Positions 11,001 to 20,086 of a stretch of DNA of 23,207 bases are shown here, piece by piece (within the stretch, counting starts at the first letter, position 1; each line of letters starts with the position of its first letter). Origin of the DNA: Ectocarpus siliculosus (taxonomy: Eukaryota; Sar; Phaeophyceae; Ectocarpales; Ectocarpaceae). The position numbers and the translations under genes were made by a program. The DNA is taken from NCBI GenBank assembly GCA_000310025.1, contig FN648692.1, positions 1 through 23,207 of the forward strand, read 5' to 3'. Under the pieces are notes generated by a model. It saw only the letters and a program-made list of their open reading frames with translations. It did not search any database and had not been told where the DNA came from.

Positions 11001-11081
11001 GAAACTTCCCTTCTGGTAACTTTCGTCCCACGAAGGCACTCCGCCGGCTGCAGCTGTCGTTGAATCTTGGGGGACCGACAT
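5069..11081 (-). CDS. CFAP69: CFAP69 homologue, cilia- and flagella-associated protein
   Basis: Five exons on the minus strand join in frame: 11081-10855, 10260-7452, 6993-6172, 5938-5741 and 5329-5069. They give 1438 residues; animal CFAP69 is about 940. CFAP69/FAP69 is an armadillo-like protein of the axonemal central apparatus, needed for flagellar beating. Matches to the family, in the same order as I recall the animal protein: DLERLIRLF (about residue 55), an LGGFRNKDKELRN helix pair (about 430), MELKLLLWSLLTDLCK (about 540), MVIILCRLCEEC (about 870), DCVWCAVVGN followed by LLDLLELC (about 970-1005), LMVRLW and ECRLGV (about 1043-1057), then KIAAVLGMV and FLDFRAGEVW near 1240-1285. Extra length comes from an acidic loop (about 280-295), Ser/Gly-rich loops and two poly-Gly tracts (about 826-860 and 918-962). 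The start is ATG 11079-11081, behind an in-frame TAG. The ATG at 10292 is intronic. The last intron has a GC donor. Family assignment is strong; exact splice sites are predictions. Confidence 0.86.
5330..5740 (-). other. CFAP69 last intron with a GC-AG border
   Basis: In gene orientation the upstream exon ends RDQ at CAG/GCAAGC and the downstream exon begins GAGATCCG after ATGCGTACAG. Both borders are phase 0. No GT donor in this stretch gives the required phase before the in-frame stop, whereas CAG/GCAAG is the usual context for GC donors. Confidence 0.6.
7601..7735 (-). repeat. Coding microsatellite: second poly-Gly tract of CFAP69
   Basis: A (CCT)n run on the plus strand near 7699-7726 is read on the minus strand as a run of Gly codons. 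Gly/Ser-rich sequence continues to about 7601 (roughly residues 918-962). It interrupts the protein between two armadillo-like helical segments, consistent with a flexible loop. Length is likely to vary between individuals. Confidence 0.8.
7911..8015 (-). repeat. Coding microsatellite: first poly-Gly tract of CFAP69
   Basis: A (GCC)n run near 7911-7937 and GC-rich C-runs to about 8010 encode Gly tracts broken by Ser, Val and Ala on the minus strand (roughly residues 826-860). They lie between the DRFSDEW segment and the next helical repeat, again a loop expansion that leaves the conserved helices intact. Confidence 0.8.
10261..10854 (-). other. CFAP69 first intron
   Basis: The donor is CAGGT/GTGCAA at phase 2 and the acceptor is a pyrimidine-rich tract ending CTACTGTAG. 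Joining gives LRQV followed by FRYGELSLVERLL, which continues the family alignment from memory. Nothing else was recognised in these 594 bases. Confidence 0.6.
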
Positions 11082-11908
11082 ACCCCACACCTACATCACC
11101 TTCGCTTGAAGAATATTTCTCTTGCATGGGCCATCGCATTCCCTATGTGCATCCGTCGTCGCTCACCGAAACCTACAGCCGTCGTCCGGAACCGAATTTG
11201 GTCGGACGGCGTGAAGAAGCACAATCGACGAAATGCGGAAAAAAATAAAAACGTCGGTTACAACATGCCTCCAAACCTCGATGCAACGTTGACGAAAATG
11301 ACTCACTGAGTTTGATGAACCAACACAGCGGGCAACGTGAGTAAGTTATTGATCCCAGCCCACAGAGGAGCAGGATGCGCCTTTCTGCAAGCGTCGCGTT
11401 GGGGGTGGGGTGTGTGTCGGTGGTTCAGGTGTCTTCGTTCGCGTTCGTGCCGTTGGGGGCAACACCATCAGGGTGCACATCTTGTACAGCACACTCGTCA
11501 CAGGTGAGTTGCATCTGGAGTAGCTCCTCTTGAGGGAGGGCGATCGTAGGCTCTCAATACGCACGTAGCGCAGTACGCGTCCGCAGGGCCAGCTAGCCAG
11601 CACCAAGGCAAAGAAGTGCTGTCCTGATCGCGAAGGCGCCAACGTCCAACCTACGCAGTTGCACACGGCCGTTTGGGCGGTTGGCGCGTTTGAGCGTGTG
11701 TTCATCATGCTCAGGCCCGCGTCTGCGTGTACAGTGTGCTCATGTATTGATTGGGCCGCTCCTCTTTTGTATTGCTGCAGCAGTCGCTTGAGGAGGAAAC
11801 ACAGCACTAAATGTAGAACGCATCCTCCCTGTACATAGTTCGTATTGCTTTGCGCCAAGATGCGGCGGCTTCTGATAAAAAGCTTTTTCACGTCGGCAGA
11901 TATACTCA

Positions 11909-11959
11909 CACTACTGCGGTACAAAGTACTTCGCCACTACTGCGGTACGAAGTACTTCT
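11909..11959. repeat. 26-bp tandem repeat, two copies
   Basis: Units beginning CACTACTGCGGTAC recur with a 26-base period and one or two mismatches. Each contains GTAC near its centre and an AAGTACTTC block. Confidence 0.8.
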
Positions 11960-12779
11960 CGGTTCTGTCGTAGGTTGATTGACCGAGTTGAATCGAGCTC
12001 CTCGCGCAAGGGCTTACGCACACACCTGCTGATGAAGTACGCCCCCTGGCCTACAACCTACATACGACTTGTCAAAGGGGGCTGATTCAATGCAAAGCAG
12101 GCTCCTATGCATGATCCTGAATTGCGGCAAGCCTTTCGGGAACAGACGAGGGGGAATCGCTTCTATTTCACTAACTCGCTTTTATGGTCTCATGTACTGC
12201 TGCTGTTGACCCTCAACGCCCATTGGCTCGCCAGACAACCGCTGCAACACGACAAACAACAATGCATAGTCGTTGATCGTATTATAGCATGTTCTTGCAA
12301 AAGACTGTGATCAATGCTTGATCCATGACAGCGACACGTTGGTGGAAAAAACGCGACAACACAGCAGTAACAGTGGGGCGATCATGGTCCACTAGGCTGC
12401 GGCTGTCTAGATTCAAAACCGGTGTCCTGTCTGAAATTTCACCGCAACCGGTGTATTATTTCCAGTTGCGACAACCCAATTGTGGCCAAACTACTGTGTA
12501 CTATGTCCATTGAGCGTAACAAGATATGGAAAGGTTGATGGGTGTACTATGATGCCTACTTGGCACCCTGCCAGACCGTTTGAATGCGTCGTGTACGCCG
12601 CCGGTGTTGATTCTGGTATTGTACACCATGGTCGACTTGCGAATCGAAGACTGGAGCCAAGACAATGTTTGGGTGCCGAGTGTTTCGCGTATGGAGATCA
12701 TTGATAAAACAATTTCAAGTAGGCGGTCCTGTTCGTGCGCGTTGCCGAATACGAGCATTGGCGTAGCTGAAGACCTTAA

Positions 12780-12781
<2 letters not shown>

Positions 12782-12811
<30 letters not shown>
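12782..12811. repeat. (CT)15 microsatellite
   Basis: An uninterrupted CT dinucleotide run of 30 bases lies in intergenic sequence. Confidence 0.95.
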
Positions 12812-12813
<2 letters not shown>

Positions 12814-13210
12814 CTACGCGCCAGTAGCTCTTTCAACGATTTCGAACGTGAACTTTCCGCAGTCAAATTGTTCATAGCCGCCCACGCCAGTTCGTCTGGA
12901 CCTGTTGACACACAAAGCATGGCAACGAACTTTCCACGCTGAAAATTCATTGATAACACGTTGAACATGAACATGTTCGACTCCGGTCATGAATAACGGT
13001 GCAAATGTCTTTCCATCAGTCCCTGAAACATGTAGGATGGAGTGGGGCTGGGCTTGGCAATATTGCGATATCCAAGCCGGAGAGGCGCCAGCCACAGACC
13101 TATCGACTCCCGCCTTACTGTCTTGGATTTTTTTTTTGCGGTGGTCAAGGTCAGGAAGAGGGGACGAAGATGAGGGGCAACCCTTCACCCTGCCCGATGA
13201 TGGAGTATAG

Positions 13211-13312
13211 AACACAAAGCAAGTTTGACATCTTTATGAGTTATCGTACCTGAAGTATGCAACACAAAGCACAAGTTTGACCTCGGTATGAGTTATCGTA
13301 CCTCAAGTATTA
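13211..13312. repeat. 50-52 bp tandem repeat, two copies
   Basis: Copies at 13211-13260 and 13261-13312 both start AACACAAAGC and share AAGTTTGAC and ATGAGTTATCGTACCT blocks. The second has a 2-base insertion and a few substitutions. It lies about 340 bases before the proposed start of the one-helix-protein gene, so it could fall in its promoter or 5' UTR. Confidence 0.85.
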
Positions 13313-13647
13313 GCAAGCATGTTGTGCTGCTGGGGGGCCGATCATCACACAGTTGATGATATGTCAACTTTTGAGAACCACAAAATAACGACATGTTTTG
13401 ACAGAAAGTAAAATGAATCATCACATTGCAAACGAACGGCAACCACAACGTCGAAACGGTAAAATCGTTCGGGTGGGGTTGGTAGTGTACAAGCTAGAGA
13501 GGCGGCCGCCGGGAAAACGAACAAAATACATTGGAAACCCAGCAGGGGATGGAAGAATTTCATCCCCGCATGTGTGAGGTTGTACAACCGCGGTAGGATC
13601 CGCCAAAAGTTGATATAACCGGTAGATGCCGTGGTGGGTTCCGGGTT

Positions 13648-16385
13648 ATGGACACCCCTGCCGTTTTCTTTTCCGGCGGCCTTCCCCTCTCGACACCGCA
13701 GGCAACCAGCGGGAGTGGCAGCAGCTCGCGCGTACGGCCGGGCAGACTGTTGGTGGCCTTGTCCGCCGCGGACGGCGAGGGGGGCAGCGACTCGGGGGAG
13801 GAAACGGCCGACGATGATACCTCTAGCGCGGTGGCGACGAAGCCGAAGCGGAAGGTGAACCCGGAGTTGGACGACCTCGTGAGCGAGATGGCGGGAAGGA
13901 GCGACGACGAGCCCATCGTCATTCCGCGTGGGGCCGGGATTGCGCCCATGGCGCCGGGGCCGATCAAGCCTGATCCCATCCCCGGAATGGACGGTGAGCC
14001 ACGCGTTGTACTCAACTGCTTTCGGAGGCCGCCAAAGCTCTGGTAAAAGAGTAAAATGTTCCTGGACGCGTTGTATCATCAAGCTCAAATCTGAATGGGC
14101 CTCATCAGGATTTGATTTCTTCGCTAGATACGACCCAAGCGGACCCAATCCAACACCATCATTACCTGCCGGGTGTTGTACTCTTGATGTGAAAGGGGGG
14201 GAGTTGCACAACCCGCAGGCTGGGTGGAGGTGGGGTGTCCAATACGACGGGCAGTAGGGCCGGGTCGGTCTGGTCATGACCATGTGCCGCGTGTTTGGTC
14301 TGGAAAGAGAGAGTGTCGAGCGCACCGCGCTTGTTCATGCCGTTGGCTACGAAAGATTCTGCACGCCTTGGATCGACTTTCAAAGCTCGAGTAGCTCTGC
14401 AGCAAGAAAAGGGACAAAAGAGACGGCGGCGTTGGAACCATCTCGTCGAGAGCTTCCGAACATGTATGGTTTGATTGTTGCATCCTCTTGATCGTGGGGT
14501 ATTGGGGCTTTAAAAATGGGTCCAGGGGATGCGCTATCTCACGAAATTGAAAGCACACGCGATCGGATTCAAGACGTAGATACCTGCCTGTATGACCGCG
14601 AAACCGTTTCTTTTAGTGTATTGATCACGGGAGGTCCTACACGATGCTCTTATGCACATTGCACGCGAGCAGAAATGACCAAATTCCCGTCGAAGCATCG
14701 ACACGTTGTATACCCATGCCATGGTAAAATACGAAACAGGCGATTGCCGCAATGTCTGAGAACCTTATTTTTCCTCCCATGCGATTCGTGCTCATTTATA
14801 TAGGGATTATTGTTCAGGACTGACCATGTTTTCTCACCAAAACTATCAATGTTGTGCGTTTTGACAATGAACAAAATTACCGCTTGCAGACGACGACATC
14901 CCTGGCAAGATCGTGCTGCCGCCGGAGGTGCTCGCGGAGCAACAGAAGGGGCTCGAGAAGATCGCACAGCAGCTGAGGAGGGAGCGGCTTGACAAGGAGG
15001 CGGAGGACGCAATCACCTTCGGCTTCTGCCCCAGGGCAGAGCTGTGGAACGGGAGGTGTGTGTGTGTGTGCATATGTGTGTGCTCTTCTCATCTACGCTG
15101 GCGCCAGTCCACGACCTTTCGGTGTATATGTTTGAAGTATCAGCCGGAGTCACAGGAGGAAAGTCACACGGGATTTTTGTGGGTGTGTTTTTGTTATTAG
15201 CATCGACGGCACTAACCGGCTGACCAATGAAAAGACGTGACTCTCAGTGCGGTTGACAACACAAAATGCTTCTAGAGGCTACCATGATATGGGACCCCGT
15301 GAGGGGGCGTCACGGGGGAGGTGGTTTGTGTGTTGGGTGTTTGTGTGTGTGCTTCTCATCTACTCTAGCGCCAGTTAGTCTACGCACCTCGCGGTGTACA
15401 TGTTTGACGGATCAGCCGGAGGCACACAGGATTTGTTTCTTTCTGCACGTGTAGCTTTGATTTAGAAAAAATACACCGACCGTGCTACTGGCTGACCAAG
15501 GCAACTACAAGTTACATCCCAGCACAGGGGCCTAAGAAGTGCGTGTGCGTGTGTTTTGGGTATAAATTTAGTTGAGGATAAAGAAAGGCGGGTCCGGAGT
15601 TGCAAAAACTTCAAGGTCGGATCACCGGAAAATTCTTGTAAAATAAGTTCTGAAAATGGGTACGAGATGAATATAGTGTCTTCCGCTCTAATTGAGCGAC
15701 CAATGAGAAAAGTTCATGGCCACCAGGTAGAGATCAGCATTCAATTTTGGGCCACACCCAGAACACCACAATAGAATTTTCTGATTTCGCACCGAGGTGC
15801 CTACCAGTATATTACAGCGCAAGTCTTGTGAGCTATTGTACCAGTAAAGCCGGTGGGATATTGTTCATTACTACCCCCGTCGGAGTCATGGTACAATACA
15901 GTATCGCACCGGGGGCGTGCCATCCAAAAGGAAGAAGAACGACCCTGTTCAGCTCGATTTACGCACCGGCCTTGGAGTGACATACCCTCTCAGACTGAAC
16001 TAACCCACCAGAGATTGCGATAAGATTGCTAGCAGGGAAGTGACTGAAAGAAGAAAGAAACGATCGCACCCCGGTGCCACCAGCTGGCGGCTCTCGGCCT
16101 TTGAGCTCGGGGACTGCTTGAGCTCTCGCCGTTTTTTGGATACTCTACGTATAAATTCTGATAGGGCTTGTCTGATGCATGTGCTCTGTTCAACCCTACG
16201 ACCGTGTCTCGTTGTTTGCCGTCGTGTGCTCCGTCCGTCCCTATCGCTGTAGGTCCGCGATGTTTGGGATCACGGTGGGCATGCTCACGGAGTACTGGAC
16301 AGGGCAAAGCATCCCCCAGCAGATAGAGACGTTCGCGCAGCTCTTGGGACTGTTGCCTTTGGACTACGACACGTACTTCCAGTAG
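13648..16385 (+). CDS. LHC-like one-helix protein (OHP/HLIP type), plastid
   Basis: Three exons join in frame: 13648-13993, 14890-15055 and 16253-16385. The donors are G/GTGAGC (phase 1) and AG/GTGTGT (phase 2), giving 214 residues. The C-terminal part carries one chlorophyll-binding helix of the LHC superfamily: FGFCPRAELWNGRSAMFG, then a hydrophobic stretch and EYWTG. Key residues are E166, N169, R171 and E184. It is followed by an amphipathic QQIETFAQLLGLL tail. Such proteins are thylakoid-bound and act in photosystem assembly or photoprotection. Only one helix is present, unlike three-helix antenna proteins. The preceding 140 residues are Pro-rich and acidic, with a charged coiled segment (residues about 130-155). 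The N-terminus starting at ATG 13648 shows no clear bipartite signal plus transit peptide, as stramenopile plastid proteins need. A pyrimidine-rich tract ending ACACCGCAG (13701) could instead be an acceptor for an unseen first exon. Subfamily is uncertain. Confidence 0.82.
15049..15503. repeat. Diverged 265-272 bp tandem duplication in intron 2
   Basis: Two adjacent copies (about 15049-15230 and 15314-15503) share, in order, a GGGAG/GT junction, a GT-rich run, CTTCTCATCTAC, GCGCCAGT, CGGTGTAYATGTTTGA, ATCAGCCGGAG and GGCTGACCA. The offset grows from 265 to 272 by small indels. The first copy starts at the exon 2 donor, so the second carries a donor-like GGGGGAG/GTGG. Confidence 0.75.
15787..16081. 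repeat. Eroded modules related to the 2105-2906 element
   Basis: Within intron 2 of the one-helix-protein gene there are TCGCACCGAGGTGCC (15787), TATCGCACCGGGGGCGTGCC (15902), a GATTTACGCACCGG block (15956) and CGATCGCACCCCGGTGCC (16061). The last nearly matches the reverse complement of 2121-2140. The third resembles the inverse of 2780-2808. They suggest an old, degraded relative of the same family. Clear ends were not found. Confidence 0.45.
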
Positions 16386-18317
16386 CTGACTGACGATACA
16401 CGCGGGACGCGTTTTAGTCTTGTATGTGCGTGCCTCCTCCCCCAGTTTCGTCTCTTATATTGATAAAACTCTTAAAACGATGTCGAAGCTGATCGACAGG
16501 TGTGTTGTGTATTGTAGTCTTTCGTGCATGCTTGAGGTTGAAGAAAGAGCCCCCCCTAGGCAGTAGCATTAGCACTGCGTTTTACGACAAAATCGTGGGG
16601 CGTTGTCCATCGCGGTTTCGTGCTTGGTGGGTCTCTCTCACATGGGAAGGGATAAGGGACTCGCGTGTCCTGACCCATCGCGCTACGACTGACAAGCAAG
16701 ACATTGTAAGCTACAAAATGTCATGAGAGTAGTGGATAGATTGGGGAAACGTTTTGAGGTCGCTAGAGGCCGACCTAGCTCGTGCCTAAAGTCAACACTC
16801 GTTTTTTTTTTCGACATTGACTGCGAGCCTGGGTAGTTTGATGTTGAGTCTCCAACACAGTTCTCGCTGGCATTGGCTGTGCCAGCTTGGTGTTTACCAT
16901 TGTGCATTGTCGTCAGAGTGGAGTTGGCAAGGGCGTACATAAGGCAAACGGGTTAGGCGGGACGAAGGAACGGGTTAACTTCATATCGCGTGGCGTTGAA
17001 CTATTAATAGGTGAAGGAATTAGAGTAAGCCAATTCGCTGGTAGCTTTGGCCACTATCTGAGGCTTTGCTCGTGGTCTCATTTTGCAGATGGGGTGGATG
17101 TCCTTATCCGTAACACTGGCGCACGCGACACTTTTTCGAGGAATTTGATTCACCGTCTTCGTGATACTATTGTACTCGAGAAAACGGTCTCTGCTTGTCA
17201 TGACCACGAGATAGATATAGAGAAACGCCTGCAGGAACGGTTGCACGTGGCGTGTAGTTGTGCTCGTAGGTCTCGGCGGGAGATAACTGGTCGTGATGTG
17301 GCCGTAGGTGCGCAACTGCTGTCTGTGTGATTGCTTCTATCTTCTACCCAACAAAGAACTATTTACCTAATCCACACGCATAGTTCTGTTTGAACTCCTT
17401 TCCTTTGGCGACTCTCTCCCAGGGTGTTCAATCGTTCCCACACGCCCAGTGCTCGGAGGGCAGAAGTGCAATTTTTTGGGTGAGCCAAGGGCCTTTTATG
17501 TGCCGTGTTGGAAGCTGGGTTCACGCGAGGTTTCGGCGAGATGCAACATTGTAGCACTCCACCGGCGACTGCAAGAGCCTCGGAACGTGTTGGCAGTATA
17601 ATTTCGCCGCTGATGTACAGCCGAGCGCGGGCCATTTTGGTGTGTCCTCGATGGACGAACGCCGTCTTCACACTTGACAAGCTTGTGACGAAGAAAATGT
17701 TAAACTTCAGGCCCATTGTTTGCAAGTTCCTTGTCGTTCAGTTCCGCTCCACTCGTCTTGCAACAGTCTACACAAATAGCACATGGACCCCCCGCCACTC
17801 CCCCCCCCCTCGGGGCATAGGACACAGCCTTCCGTTCGATGAAGAAGAGCCCAAGGTCGAACGGCGTACCGACTATAGAGGCCCAAAATATGTCCGTAGC
17901 GTTAGTGTGGCGCGGTTGGAGTGAACCAGCTTTCGCAACTCCCACAACACGCCCCCCCCCCTCCCTGCTTCCTGCACCTAAAAAAACATAGAGCCACAAT
18001 CAAGCATCATGCGCCGATAGATAAAACGTCCAACCTAGTAGTCAGTTAGTCAAATATAGGAAAGCTGTATCATAAAGGCACGCGTAAAGTTATTGCTATC
18101 AGCGGTTGAATATTGCGACGTCACATCCAACTCGGGCCTCCCTCTATCACGGGTGGTGGTGGCGGAAAGAGTGCGGTCTATCCGTTTTCGACAAGAACCG
18201 TTAGTCCCTCTCACTCTAGCAATCTCGCCACAGCATCCAGAACAAGAACACGCACAGAGATACGATGGGCAGTAGCAACAAGTAACAACACGCAGACAAT
18301 TTGACTATTAATTCCTT
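16386..18317. other. 3' UTRs and intergenic sequence, no gene recognised
   Basis: This lies between the stop of the one-helix-protein gene (plus) and the stop of the repeat-protein gene (minus), so convergent 3' UTRs should occupy much of it. Long 3' UTRs are known in brown algae. The longest frames (16887-17330 and 17505-17924, plus) have no recognisable domains. C-runs occur near 17803 and 17951. Confidence 0.45.
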
Positions 18318-19457
18318 TCAGATGCACCAACCCCCCTGGCTATTGTCTCTCCCACGCTTGTCCGGAAACACCTTGTCGATGTCGGGAACGTCTGAACCGG
18401 TGTTCCGAGGGTTATGATCCACAACCAACTCCAACAGCCCGGCCACTTCCTCCCGCCGATTCTTCACGTCCACCAACCTGTGCTTCTGCCTCTCCAAGAA
18501 CTCCGCTGCCATGCTTCCGACGGGGTGTCCCATGTACATGGTTTGGGGAACGTGAAATGGCGCTTTCTTTTTCTTTTTGTCTTCCGGCGACACGCCGTCA
18601 GCCATGCTGATGCCCGTGCCTTGACGAACGAACCTGCGCGTTCCTCGCCTGGCAAAGGTGGTACCCACCGGTTCCTCTGACTCCTCTTCGCCGTCAAACC
18701 CCTCCTGTTCTTCTTCTAGATTTTCCACGGCTCCATCTCCCTTGTTGTACTGACCATCTTCTTGTTCACCGCGTGCGGCGGCTGCGCCCGGGTCAGACGT
18801 GTCCAGGCTCGACCCCTCCTCGTCCTGGCGCATGAGTGAAAAGGTGGTCATCCCGCTGTGCTTGTCCATGTCCAAGGTGGGCGGTGGAAGTTGGGACTTC
18901 GCGGGTACTGCTTCCGGCCCCCCGCCGTCTTCCGCCATATGCACCGCCGGTGTTCCCTGCTGCTGGGACTCGTCACCATCAGGGGGTTTGGAAGGATCGC
19001 CAGTACTGGCCGTAGGGTCTACGGGGGAATCAGGCTTGACACTGTCATCTGGGGGTTTGGAAGGGTCTGCGATGACCGCTGGCAATGCCTGTTGTTGTGA
19101 CTCGTCAGCATGAGCGGGGTTGGATGGGTCCTTAGTGGCCGCTGGCAGTGCCTGCTGTTGCGGCTTGTTGTCACCATCAACGGCAGCGGCAGATACGTCG
19201 GCGTCGGTCGCGGCCTCACTGCCGATGTGCAGCTTCCCGTCCTCCCTCGCAGATGCTCCACCGGCAGTGTGTCCTGCGGGCGGACTTGCTGATGGCGCTT
19301 TTTTAGCGTCGTCGCCCGTTTGCACATGCCCTTGGTTGTTGTCATTGTTGGCAGTGTCTAAATCTTTGCTGCCATTCTTGTGGTTGGGGGAAGCATGATC
19401 CTTGCCGGCATTTTCTCCATCCACAGGGCTTCCCTCCGTTGGCACTACTTTAACCAT
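18318..19457 (-). CDS. Unrecognised low-complexity protein with QQQALPA repeats
   Basis: A single open frame of 379 residues runs from ATG 19455-19457 (in-frame TGA upstream) to TGA 18318-18320. I do not recognise the family. The first two thirds look disordered, rich in Asp, Pro, Ser, Ala and Gln. Residues about 97-175 carry a degenerate repeat: QQQALPA, then DPSxP, then DES, seen three times with an extra DPSKPPD. An acidic Glu-rich block follows (about 235-265), then a basic RRGTRRFVRQG patch and a KKKKK run. The last 75 residues look ordered: FHVPQTMYMGHPVGSMAAEF, a helical LERQKHRLVDVKNRREE segment and a terminal GGWCI. No signal peptide or membrane segment is seen. It faces the NADH dehydrogenase gene head to head. 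An intron is not needed but cannot be excluded. Confidence 0.6.
   Translation of the reverse strand: MVKVVPTEGSPVDGENAGKDHASPNHKNGSKDLDTANNDNNQGHVQTGDDAKKAPSASPPAGHTAGGASAREDGKLHIGSEAATDADVSAAAVDGDNKPQQQALPAATKDPSNPAHADESQQQALPAVIADPSKPPDDSVKPDSPVDPTASTGDPSKPPDGDESQQQGTPAVHMAEDGGGPEAVPAKSQLPPPTLDMDKHSGMTTFSLMRQDEEGSSLDTSDPGAAAARGEQEDGQYNKGDGAVENLEEEQEGFDGEEESEEPVGTTFARRGTRRFVRQGTGISMADGVSPEDKKKKKAPFHVPQTMYMGHPVGSMAAEFLERQKHRLVDVKNRREEVAGLLELVVDHNPRNTGSDVPDIDKVFPDKRGRDNSQGGWCI
18950..19170 (-). repeat. Degenerate coding tandem repeat (about 63 bp unit)
   Basis: The DNA encoding the QQQALPA...DPSxP...DES units shows repeated GGGTTTGGAAGG-like and TGCCTGYTGTTG blocks on the plus strand. Unit length varies (about 21 residues, with one unit about doubled), indicating past slippage or unequal exchange. 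Confidence 0.7.
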
Positions 19458-20086
19458 GCCCGTCGACACCTCCAGCCCTCACCACGAACGCTGCGGCTCA
19501 TGCAGCCCGAAAGGTGAGAGGCCGGGAGATTATGTGACCACGTCGAGAAAGAGGTGTGTGACGAACACACGATCCTCGAGAAACAAAAAAAAATGCGGCG
19601 TAACTCGTTTCCAAAAAAATAGGATATGTAGACTACACTCGATGATGTGTAGTACATACAGCAGTACATACATACGTAATTTTGTTGATGGGCGGCGGAA
19701 CCACAGGACCGTCGGTGTGTTCTGTATATCAGCGGCTGAGCTCTCCAGGTCATGGATGATACGTTATCGCGTATCCAAAAAGAGGAGGCTGGCTTGCCAG
19801 CAAGGACACGTGACTTGAAAGACAGGATGTTGCTCATGATCTTGACCCTCAAAAACCGCAAACCAACGGCCGAACGGCCGCCGATGGGGAACCTGAACAG
19901 GTTCGAGAACTGGACCGCACCAATCAGCGCTCAGCACGGCGGCGAAAGCGGCGGTACAATGATCGCTTTTCCCGTTTCCCCACCGAACGCGGAGCTCCAA
20001 CTCACGGGCAGCCAGAGGCACCAAACACGCTGTGATCTCTGTCCTGTTGCCCTTTCTCAGTGCATGCTCTGTATCCGTAGGCTCTG
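19458..20086. promoter_or_regulatory. Head-to-head intergenic region, possible shared promoter
   Basis: About 630 bases separate the start codons of the minus-strand repeat-protein gene and the plus-strand NADH dehydrogenase gene. Both 5' UTRs and promoters should lie here. An A-run at 19585 and the direct repeat AACGGCCGAACGGCCG near 19868 are visible; no defined core element was identified. Confidence 0.4.

Larger units (their letters stand above)
11082..13647. other. Intergenic between divergent CFAP69 and one-helix-protein genes
   Basis: The stretch separates the CFAP69 start (minus) from the one-helix-protein gene (plus), so it should hold two promoters. A missing 5' exon of the latter may also lie here. 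No gene was recognised. The largest frame (11346-11924, minus, 192 codons) has no family features. Simple repeats at 11909-11959, 12782-12811 and 13211-13312 and three CAACCTAC octamers (11647, 11970 inverted, 12054) are present. Confidence 0.45.

Noticed and set aside
11346-11924. 192-codon minus-strand frame upstream of CFAP69
   Set aside because: It has no domain, mixed composition and no splice partner; probably a chance frame in intergenic DNA.
13345-14325. 326-codon minus-strand frame
   Set aside because: It is the reverse shadow of one-helix-protein exon 1 and flanking DNA, with no recognisable domain.
16887-17330. 147-codon plus-strand frame after the one-helix-protein gene
   Set aside because: It lies where the 3' UTR is expected and shows no family features.
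18414-19398. Several plus-strand frames opposite the repeat-protein gene
   Set aside because: They are shadows of the longer minus frame, which has internal protein repeats in register.
19865-19920. tRNA-like GGTTCGAGAAC box
   Set aside because: The trailing CC of the B box is missing, and no A box or cloverleaf stems could be placed around it.
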